A DNA stretch of 5,081 nt, taken from Clostridiales bacterium (GTDB lineage Bacteria; Bacillota; Clostridia; Saccharofermentanales; UBA5734). The notes below the pieces were generated by a model. The model was not told the origin of the DNA. It ran no database searches and was given only the letters and a program-made list of their open reading frames with translations. This document shows, piece by piece, positions 1 to 5,081 of this stretch. The stretch is taken from positions 1 through 5,081 of the forward strand of contig SLMY01000020.1 in assembly GCA_007133255.1 (NCBI GenBank), given 5' to 3'. Position 1 is the stretch's first letter, and each line of letters opens with the position of its first letter. Made by a program: the position numbers and the translations under genes.

Positions 1-133
1 TCGATTTGCCTGGCTGGAACTGGAAGCTCGCTTCGCCGAAGAGATGGTAGTCCATTATCTTGCGGAACAGACTCCCTACTTTGCCGCGAAAGAAATTCAA
101 CGGCTTACGGAACTCGATCCAGATACCGACTTG
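1..133. other. Unassigned segment where DnaE homology breaks off
   Basis: Left of about position 134 the minus-strand frame continues without a stop but loses the expected DnaE continuation (a YLRxL...GLxxRYG-type stretch). Neither other minus frame restores it: one meets TAA and the other TGA within about 12 codons of the breakpoint. On the plus strand, the frame starting at base 2 is open and reads like an acidic, helical protein interior (for example FAWLELEARFAEEM, then YFAAKEIQRLTELDPDTD), entering from the left edge. I do not recognise a family. It may be a piece of a different gene joined here by rearrangement or misassembly. A caution is that the plus frame shares codon boundaries with the minus frame, a register in which antisense frames often look coding. 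Confidence 0.45.
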
Positions 134-1006
134 AGGCGCTTCAAAAGCCGGCAGATGGATTTGATCAAAAGTAAACTGAACATCGCAGCGGTTGGCTATT
201 TTTATCGTGTTTTCAATCGCTTCGGGAAAATCCGCGAAATCACGGCTGATCTCGTCGGGTGACTTAACATAAAAAGCTTCACTTTCCATACGCATCCGGT
301 CTTCATCATGAACGCGCTTGCCTGTCTGCATGCAAAGCAGCACATCATGTGACCTGGCGTCTTCCTGTTTCAGATAATGGCAGTCATTAGTCGCGACCAG
401 CGGGATCCCGGTTTCGCGGCTGATTTTGATCAGGGCGCTGTTAACCAGGTTTTGTTCCGGCAGTCCGTTTTGCTGCAGTTCAAGATAGAAATTGCCGCGT
501 CCCATGATCTGATCGAATAGAACAGCCAGTTCTTTTGCCTGTTCTGGCTGATGCTGCAGCACGGCCTGGGGGATCTCGCCGCCCAGGCAGGCTGACAAGG
601 CGATCAGACCCTGCGCATGCTGTGCCAGCAGGTCACGGTCAATGCGCGGCCTGTAATAGAAACCTTCGGTGAAGCCCACTGAGACAAGTTTCATCAGATT
701 ACGATAACCCGTCATGGTCTCAGCCAGCAGTACCAGATGTGCCGGTTCCTTGTCATGCCCAACCTCTTTATCGCGATGGCCGCGGGGCGCCACATAAACT
801 TCACAGCCAATGATCGGTTTTAGTCCTTTACTGATCATCGCGTTATAAAAATCAATCACGCCAAACAAAACACCATGGTCGGTGATAGCACAGGCATGCA
901 TACCCAGTTCTTCAAGCCGGTCCGGCAGCTCTTTGATCCGGATCGCCCCGTCGAGCAGGCTGTATTCTGTATGCAGATGCAGATGTGTAAAGGATTGTAC
1001 CGTCAT
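1..1006 (-). CDS. dnaE: DNA polymerase III subunit alpha, N-terminal part (PHP domain), cut by window edge
   Basis: Replicative or translesion DNA polymerase alpha subunit (C-family), which adds dNTPs at the fork. Only the first 335 codons are present; the family usually has about 1,100 residues, so palm, fingers and OB-fold lie beyond the left edge. The start is ATG at 1006-1004 (MTVQSFTHLHLHTEYSLLDG), matching the usual DnaE beginning, with GGAG at 1016-1019 nine bases upstream. The PHP domain fills residues about 6-215. Visible metal-site candidates are H8/H10/H12, the TDHG motif (D43, H44), E69 in IIGCEVY, H90, C140 in SACLGG, and D208/H210 in NDCHYL. The set looks complete, so a metal-bound PHP with possible 3'-5' exonuclease activity is a fair inference. 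DnaE-like sequence runs to about residue 291 (HLPAFEAP). The last 44 codons do not resemble DnaE, although the frame stays open. The gene follows pgcA by 19 bp and is probably cotranscribed with it. Confidence 0.93.
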   Translation of the reverse strand, partial: MTVQSFTHLHLHTEYSLLDGAIRIKELPDRLEELGMHACAITDHGVLFGVIDFYNAMISKGLKPIIGCEVYVAPRGHRDKEVGHDKEPAHLVLLAETMTGYRNLMKLVSVGFTEGFYYRPRIDRDLLAQHAQGLIALSACLGGEIPQAVLQHQPEQAKELAVLFDQIMGRGNFYLELQQNGLPEQNLVNSALIKISRETGIPLVATNDCHYLKQEDARSHDVLLCMQTGKRVHDEDRMRMESEAFYVKSPDEISRDFADFPEAIENTIKIANRCDVQFTFDQIHLPAFEAPQVGIWIEFRKPLNFFRGKVGSLFRKIMDYHLFGEASFQFQPGKS

Positions 1007-1013
1007 GAGAAGT

Positions 1014-1019
1014 CTCTCC
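1014..1019 (-). promoter_or_regulatory. Ribosome binding site of dnaE
   Basis: GGAGAG lies 7 bases before the dnaE ATG (9 bases if counted from GGAG), inside the 19-bp gap after the pgcA stop codon. It fixes the dnaE start at 1006 and supports translation from a shared pgcA-dnaE message. Confidence 0.8.
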
Positions 1020-1025
1020 GTTCCA

Positions 1026-2762
1026 TCAGATAATATGCTCAAGGGCAGTCTCTACCTGACCGCGGATCTGGTTTAAAACCTGTACAGATTCTTCCCGCCG
1101 CTCGCGGTAGATGCCAAAGTAAATTTTTATTTTCGGCTCTGTACCAGATGGCCTGACACAAAACCAGTCAAGACCCGGCATTTCATATAGAAGCACATTT
1201 GACTCAGGCAGGTCAATTTCTGTTGTGTCTCCTGTTTCCAGGTCGAGACGTTCCCGGGTCAGGTAATCGTTCACAGCCTTAACCGGCATTCCGGCAAATC
1301 CGTCCATTTTCTGATGCCGCAAGGTTTCCATGCCCGCGGTGATTTTCTCAAGCCCGGTTTTACCGCTGCGCGCTATGGATAAGGTCAGCTCCGCGGCATA
1401 GCCAAACCGGCGATATAAATCCTGGAGCAGATCATACAGCGTTAAGCCCCGCGCTCTCGCGTCGGCGGCCATTTCAGCAATCAGCATGCTCGTGACAACC
1501 GCGTCTTTATCTCGTACATCGGTGCCGGCCAGATAGCCGAAGCTTTCCTCAAACCCGAACAGATAATGCTGATCTCCCTGTTCATCATACGTTTTGATCA
1601 GTTCCGCGATAAACTTAAACCCGGTCAGGCACTCATATAACCTGACGCCGTAGGAAGCGGCCACTTTTCTGGCCAGTTTGGTTGAGACAATGGTTGTCAC
1701 AACAAATGATTTTTCAGGCAGCGTTCCAGCCTGCTGATGCGCGGACAGGATATAGTCCATCAGCAGCAGCCCGATCTGATTGCCTGACAGCACTTCATAG
1801 GAACCATCACGGCAGCGTACAGCCAGTCCGGTGCGGTCACCGTCCGGATCTGTGGCGATAACCAATTCAGCGTCTTCACGTCCGGCCAGATCAATAGCCA
1901 TCTTAAGGGCTGAGCGTTCCTCTGGATTTGGGCTCTCGACGGTTGAGAAATCAGGATCGGGCAGTGCCTGTTCTTTAACAACATGCACCTTTCGAAAACC
2001 TGATTCCCGCAGAACTCGTGTAACCGGGAGATATCCAGTACCGTGGAGCGGTGTATAGATGATGCTCATATCAGCCTGACTAGCTGCAGCGCCGCGGTTT
2101 ATCGACAGTTTCAGAAGCATAGCGATATAAGCGTCATCAAGCGCCGGGCCCACTTCAATCAGCAGACCTTTCTCACGAGCTTCCTCCTCTGAAGGCCATG
2201 TCAGTCCAACCGGGTTTTCAATCGCGGCCATTTCACGGCTGACAACCGCGGCCGCTTCCGGCGGCAGCTGTCCGCCATCTTCACCATATGCCTTGAACCC
2301 GTTATACTGAGCCGGATTATGGCTGGCCGTAATCATCACACCCGCCGCTGTCTGGTAGTAACGAATGGCAAAAGACAGCATCGGCACCGGTCGCAGCTGG
2401 TCTGACAGATAAACACGAATACCGTGGCCACAGAAAATCAGAGCGGTCTGCAGAGCGAAAAGATCAGAATATCGTCTGGAATCATATGATATCGCCAGAC
2501 CGCGCTCGCACGCCGCTTCACCCTGAGCGGCCAGATATCTGGCGAAACCAGCAGCGGCCCGGGCAACTGTATAACGGTTCATCCGGTTGGTCCCGGCACC
2601 AAGCACGCCGCGAAGACCGGCTGTGCCAAATTGCAGATGCATATAAAAACGATCCTCAATCTCGTTTTCCTGACCGGCGATAGCCGCCAGTTCCTGTCTC
2701 GACTCCTCATCCAGAGCCGGATCATTCATCCACCTGTTATATCGCCTGTTCGCGTCTGTCAT
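1026..2762 (-). CDS. pgcA: Phospho-sugar mutase, PgcA-type alpha-phosphoglucomutase/phosphomannomutase
   Basis: Cytosolic alpha-D-phosphohexomutase, most likely converting glucose-6-phosphate and glucose-1-phosphate through a phosphoserine intermediate. This supplies UDP-glucose for cell-envelope glycolipids and polysaccharides. All four active-site loops are visible, numbered from the ATG at 2762: the N-terminal FGTAGLRG (45-52), the catalytic serine loop TASHNP (S147), the metal loop DPDGDR (305-310), the sugar-binding loop GFEESFGY (403-410) and the phosphate-binding loop RPSGTEPK (537-544). The order and the 578-aa length match the long PgcA type rather than the roughly 450-aa GlmM/ManB type. 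A longer reading from TTG at 2816 adds 18 residues, but these are encoded by a strong hairpin, and GGAGG sits 9 bases before the ATG at 2762, so I chose that ATG. Sugar preference (glucose or mannose) cannot be read from these motifs. It lies between uvrB and dnaE on the same strand, an unexpected place for a sugar enzyme, and ends 19 bp before dnaE. Confidence 0.93.
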   Translation of the reverse strand: MTDANRRYNRWMNDPALDEESRQELAAIAGQENEIEDRFYMHLQFGTAGLRGVLGAGTNRMNRYTVARAAAGFARYLAAQGEAACERGLAISYDSRRYSDLFALQTALIFCGHGIRVYLSDQLRPVPMLSFAIRYYQTAAGVMITASHNPAQYNGFKAYGEDGGQLPPEAAAVVSREMAAIENPVGLTWPSEEEAREKGLLIEVGPALDDAYIAMLLKLSINRGAAASQADMSIIYTPLHGTGYLPVTRVLRESGFRKVHVVKEQALPDPDFSTVESPNPEERSALKMAIDLAGREDAELVIATDPDGDRTGLAVRCRDGSYEVLSGNQIGLLLMDYILSAHQQAGTLPEKSFVVTTIVSTKLARKVAASYGVRLYECLTGFKFIAELIKTYDEQGDQHYLFGFEESFGYLAGTDVRDKDAVVTSMLIAEMAADARARGLTLYDLLQDLYRRFGYAAELTLSIARSGKTGLEKITAGMETLRHQKMDGFAGMPVKAVNDYLTRERLDLETGDTTEIDLPESNVLLYEMPGLDWFCVRPSGTEPKIKIYFGIYRERREESVQVLNQIRGQVETALEHII

Positions 2763-2771
2763 AATCTCTAG

Positions 2772-2776
2772 CCTCC
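2772..2776 (-). promoter_or_regulatory. Ribosome binding site of pgcA (decides the start)
   Basis: A full GGAGG stands 9 bases before the ATG at 2762-2760. The longer TTG reading (2816) has no comparable site upstream: the bases before it read GATCGTTGAACC. This is the main reason for trimming the gene by 18 codons. Confidence 0.8.
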
Positions 2777-2783
2777 ATTTACC

Positions 2784-2804
2784 GCCGGCAGGAATCCCGC
2801 CGGC
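2784..2804 (-). repeat. GC-rich hairpin in the pgcA leader
   Basis: Two GCCGGC arms (2799-2804 and 2784-2789) flank nine bases. In the minus-strand RNA the inner GGG and CCU extend the stem (one G-U, two G-C), giving about 9 bp closed by a 3-base AUU loop. It ends 7 bases before the pgcA GGAGG. No U-run follows, so it is not an intrinsic terminator. A role as a 5' stabiliser, a processing barrier or a brake on ribosome loading is inference. Confidence 0.6.
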
Positions 2805-2868
2805 CCAATCAGACAAGGTTCAACGATCTTTTACCGCTGTCTGTTTTTTACCTGTTCTTAGTTTACAC

Positions 2869-2905
2869 TAAAATCAGCTGGCGGAACCAGCCTAAAAAGG
2901 TCTGG
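2869..2905 (-). terminator. Possible weak terminator or attenuator-like pair of hairpins after uvrB
   Basis: This lies in the uvrB-pgcA intergenic stretch, starting 24 bases after the uvrB stop codon. Hairpin A (2887-2905) pairs CCAG-a-CCT with AGG-CTGG around a TTTT loop. Hairpin B (2877-2891) pairs GCTGG with CCAGC around TTCCG and is followed by TGATTTTAG. The two share the central CTGG, so they cannot form together. The U-tract after B is short and interrupted, so termination would be partial at best. The rest of the gap is A-rich (AGGTAAAAAACAG, GGTAAAAGATC), and I see no good promoter in it. Confidence 0.3.
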
Positions 2906-2929
2906 ACATAACACATTCCGTTTGTAGGT

Positions 2930-4933
2930 TTATTCCCTTATTTTTCCGCGGATCATGACCAGAAGATCACGCATGCGGGCCGCTTCCTCAAAAGCAAGAT
3001 CGCGTGCGGCCTGTTTCATATCTTTTTCAAGACGGACGGCCATTTTCTCAAGTTCAGATTTCGTCAGATGATCAAAACGGTTATCAAGGATCTCTTCTGC
3101 TGTATCCAGGTCATGTCCGGATTCCTCAACAGCCTCAATTACGGTATCTACAACATCTCGCACCGCTTTACGAACGCTTTGCGGCTGTATATGGTGTGCC
3201 ACATTATAGGCTTCCTGAATCCCGCGCCGGCGATTCGTCTCTTCAACCGCCCGGTACATGGCATCGGTCACCTGATCGGCGTACATCACCACCAGTCCAT
3301 TCACATTGCGGGCCGCACGACCAATGATCTGTATCAGTGATGTCTCAGACCGCAAAAAGCCCTGCTGATCAGCGTCAAGGATCGCGATCAGTGATACCTC
3401 GGGCAGATCCAGGCCTTCCCGGAGCAGATTAATGCCGATCAGCACATCAAATTTGCCCTGCCGCAGGTCTCTGAGTATTTTCATTCGTTCCACTGTCTCG
3501 ATATCCGAATGCAGATACTGAACCCGCAGTCCCTCTTCTATGCAAAAATCAGTCAGATCCTCGGCCATTTTTTTGGTCAGAGTCAGAATCAAGGATCGTT
3601 CACCGCGCTGGGTCGTTTCCCGGATAGAGGCAAGTAAATCTTCGATTTGCCCTTCTATAGGCCGAATCGCGATCTGTGGGTCAAGCAGGCCAGTCGGACG
3701 GATAATCTGTTCGACTACCTGGCAGGAATGTTCCGCTTCATATTTCGATGGAGTCGCGCTGACAAAGACCGCCTGTCTCATTTTCTTCTCAAACTCGGCA
3801 AAAGTAAGAGGCCGGTTATCCAGGGCCGATGGCAGTCTGAACCCGTATTCTATCAGCGACTCTTTTCTTGACCGGTCACCCTTATACATAGCGCCAATCT
3901 GGGGAATCATCACATGTGATTCATCAACCATCATCAGAAAATCATCTGGAAAGAAATCGATCAGCGTGTAGGGAGCCGCACCGGGACTGCGGCCAGATAT
4001 ATGACGTGAATAATTCTCGATTCCTTTGCAGAAGCCAGTCTCACGCAGCATTTCCAGATCGTACCGGGTTCTTTGCTCCAGTCTGTACGCTTCAACCAGC
4101 TTGTCCTGGCTGCGCAGCAAAGCCAGGATGTCTTCAAGTTCCTCTTCAATTGAGATAATGGCTTGTTTCATTTTGGCGCTGGTAGTCGCGTAGTGAGAGG
4201 CGGGAAAAACAGAAGCATAATTTCTGACCAGCCTGCCCTTGCCGGTGATCCGATCAACTTCGGTTATTTTCTCAATTTCATCGCCGAAAAACGAGACGCG
4301 TGTAATCACATCTTCCGCGGAAGCGGGATAGATATCAAGCGTGTCGCCACGCACGCGGAAGGTACCGCGCTTAGCTTCAAAATCATTGCGGGAGTATTGT
4401 ATATCAACCAGCTCCCGGATCACATCATCACGGTCTTTACGCATGCCGGGCCGCAGATGGACCATGAGTGTTTTATAGTCCGCAGGATCGCCCAGTCCAT
4501 AGATACAGGATACAGAAGCGACAACAATCACGTCGCGCCGTTCAAGCAGACTGGCGGTCGCTGAATGGCGCAAACGGTCTATTTCATCATTAATCGATGA
4601 ATCTTTCTCTATATACGTGTCAGTTGCGGCAATATAGGCTTCAGGCTGGTAATAATCATAATAACTGACAAAATACTCAACGGCGTTTTCCGGGAAAAAC
4701 GCTTTGAACTCAGCAGCCAGCTGACCAGCCAGTGTTTTATTATGAGCGATGACCAGCGTGGGCCGCTGAACTTTTTCAATAACATGTGCCATGGTAAAAG
4801 TTTTACCGGAACCTGTAACGCCCAGCAGAGTCTGGGCAGGCATTTTCTTTTCAAGTCCTGTGACAAGTTTTTTTATGGCTTCAGGCTGGTCTCCGCGCGG
4901 TTTCATATCTGAAATTACTTTAAAGGCAGGCAT
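2930..4933 (-). CDS. uvrB: Excinuclease ABC subunit UvrB
   Basis: UvrB is the damage-verifying, helicase-like ATPase of nucleotide excision repair. UvrA loads it onto lesions, and it then recruits UvrC for incision. The 667-aa length is normal for the family. Visible parts in order: Walker A GVTGSGKT (38-45); the beta-hairpin region that clamps DNA, starting YYDYYQPEAY (91-100); VASVSCIYGLGDP (138-150); the UvrA-contacting domain with RGTFRVRGD (189-197); motif II DESHV (337-341); VSATPS (391-396); GINLLREGLDLP (500-511); motif VI QIIGRAARN (535-543); and a C-terminal UVR helical hairpin (about 623-662) that binds UvrC. The ATG at 4933 gives the standard N-terminus and has GAGG seven bases upstream. 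A small oddity is DADQQGFLRS (520-529), where DADKEGFLRS is usual. uvrA, the common partner downstream, is not here; pgcA and dnaE follow instead. A promoter and a LexA-like box lie upstream. Confidence 0.98.
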   Translation of the reverse strand: MPAFKVISDMKPRGDQPEAIKKLVTGLEKKMPAQTLLGVTGSGKTFTMAHVIEKVQRPTLVIAHNKTLAGQLAAEFKAFFPENAVEYFVSYYDYYQPEAYIAATDTYIEKDSSINDEIDRLRHSATASLLERRDVIVVASVSCIYGLGDPADYKTLMVHLRPGMRKDRDDVIRELVDIQYSRNDFEAKRGTFRVRGDTLDIYPASAEDVITRVSFFGDEIEKITEVDRITGKGRLVRNYASVFPASHYATTSAKMKQAIISIEEELEDILALLRSQDKLVEAYRLEQRTRYDLEMLRETGFCKGIENYSRHISGRSPGAAPYTLIDFFPDDFLMMVDESHVMIPQIGAMYKGDRSRKESLIEYGFRLPSALDNRPLTFAEFEKKMRQAVFVSATPSKYEAEHSCQVVEQIIRPTGLLDPQIAIRPIEGQIEDLLASIRETTQRGERSLILTLTKKMAEDLTDFCIEEGLRVQYLHSDIETVERMKILRDLRQGKFDVLIGINLLREGLDLPEVSLIAILDADQQGFLRSETSLIQIIGRAARNVNGLVVMYADQVTDAMYRAVEETNRRRGIQEAYNVAHHIQPQSVRKAVRDVVDTVIEAVEESGHDLDTAEEILDNRFDHLTKSELEKMAVRLEKDMKQAARDLAFEEAARMRDLLVMIRGKIRE

Positions 4934-4940
4934 AGATAAA

Positions 4941-4944
4941 CCTC
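4941..4944 (-). promoter_or_regulatory. Ribosome binding site of uvrB
   Basis: GAGG (in ATGAGGTTT) lies 7 bases before the ATG at 4933-4931. It supports that start over the in-frame ATG nine codons further in, whose use would remove the conserved FKVISD beginning. Confidence 0.75.
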
Positions 4945-4951
4945 ATATCTA

Positions 4952-5024
4952 TTCCGGCTGAAAGAACTGGATAAAGTATCCAATTAATAACAAAGGATTG
5001 ATTACCAGCAGTCCACAGCCGGAA
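4952..5024 (-). repeat. Long-range inverted repeat in the uvrB leader
   Basis: In the minus-strand RNA, TTCCGGCTG (5016-5024) is perfectly complementary to CAGCCGGAA (4952-4960), a 9-bp GC-rich stem around a 55-base loop. Inside the loop, TGGATA and TATCCA (4977-4982 and 4968-4973) form a second perfect 6-bp hairpin with a 3-base loop. The outer stem ends 7 bases before the uvrB GAGG. No U-run follows, so this is not a terminator. It fits no riboswitch or T-box that I recognise. Confidence 0.5.
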
Positions 5025-5030
5025 CATGAC

Positions 5031-5044
5031 CGAAATATTGTTCT
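5031..5044 (-). promoter_or_regulatory. Candidate LexA (DinR) SOS box for uvrB
   Basis: The sense-strand sequence is AGAACAATATTTCG. Against the Bacillota LexA consensus CGAACRNRYGTTCG, the GAAC half is perfect and the GTTC half reads TTTC. It abuts the -10 element and covers the expected transcription start, where a repressor would block initiation. uvrB is a known LexA target in Bacillus subtilis, which supports the idea. The match is imperfect and the site has not been tested. An alternative reading is the wider GAACA-N12-TGTTC inverted repeat at 5022-5043. Confidence 0.4.
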
Positions 5045-5073
5045 ATTTTAGCACAGTCAGGCTGTTGTGAAAA
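5045..5073 (-). promoter_or_regulatory. Putative sigma-A promoter of uvrB
   Basis: TAAAAT (5050-5045) matches 5 of 6 positions of the -10 consensus and is preceded by TGC, an extended -10. TTTTCA (5073-5068) stands 17 bp upstream as a weak -35 (4 of 6). Transcription would begin near 5038, giving a leader of about 105 bases before uvrB. The few bases beyond it to the window edge show no gene. Confidence 0.55.
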
Positions 5074-5081
5074 TCCTGTAA

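Noticed and set aside
44..262. 72-codon plus-strand open frame at the left edge as a complete small gene
   Set aside because: Its second half (134-262) is antisense to clear DnaE codons, and it has no ribosome binding site at 44. Only the part left of about 134 could be real coding, as a fragment entering from outside.
1024..1028. TGATG overlap as a coupled dnaE start at the pgcA stop codon
   Set aside because: The ATG in that overlap is out of the dnaE frame and meets a stop codon after six codons.
2817..2880. A separate promoter for pgcA (TAAACT or TAAAAA as -10)
   Set aside because: No acceptable -35 hexamer stands 16-18 bp upstream of either candidate; A-rich spacer sequence explains the partial matches.
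3540..3971. 143-codon open frame on the plus strand opposite uvrB
   Set aside because: It lies antisense to the conserved helicase core of uvrB, with no supporting start signal.
4163..4564. 133-codon open frame on the plus strand opposite uvrB
   Set aside because: It lies wholly within well-supported uvrB sequence, has no ribosome binding site and no recognisable domain; it is an antisense shadow.
5045..5081. Terminator of an upstream gene at the right edge
   Set aside because: The only stem (ACAG with CTGT) is 4 bp, and no U-run follows on either strand.

Overview
This window shows a short run of housekeeping genes from a bacterium that looks like a member of the Bacillota, probably Clostridia-like. 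The evidence is the Firmicutes-style UvrB, a PgcA-type long phosphohexomutase, a DnaE with a complete PHP metal site, strong GGAG-type ribosome binding sites, and base composition near 50% GC by eye. All three recognisable genes lie on the minus strand, so the layout reads from right to left.

Right edge (about 4934-5081): the upstream region of uvrB. It holds a plausible extended -10 promoter (TTTTCA, 17 bp, TAAAAT preceded by TGC). An imperfect LexA/DinR-like box (GAAC-N4-TTTC in the sense orientation) lies directly against the -10. A leader of about 105 nt follows, with a perfect 9-bp inverted repeat enclosing a small 6-bp hairpin just before the Shine-Dalgarno sequence. Next come uvrB (2930-4933, complete, 667 aa), a 113-bp gap counted to the longest reading of the next gene (167 bp to the start I prefer), and a pgcA-like phosphoglucomutase/phosphomannomutase (1026-2762, complete, 578 aa from the preferred ATG). 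After a further 19 bp comes the 5' part of dnaE (from 1006 down towards the left edge).

The genes probably form one transcription unit, uvrB - pgcA - dnaE. A damage-recognition helicase and a DNA polymerase flank a sugar-phosphate enzyme. The pgcA-dnaE pair is tightly spaced and very likely cotranscribed. The uvrB-pgcA gap carries two mutually exclusive hairpins and a strong GC hairpin just before the pgcA ribosome binding site, so expression may be partly uncoupled there.

The main anomaly is at the left edge. Recognisable DnaE sequence stops abruptly near position 134. The last ~133 bp stay open in the dnaE frame but no longer read like DnaE, while the opposite strand reads like an ordinary acidic helical protein. 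This may be a chimeric contig end, a rearrangement or an insertion. I see no mobile element, CRISPR array, tRNA or rRNA, and no convincing new biological system.
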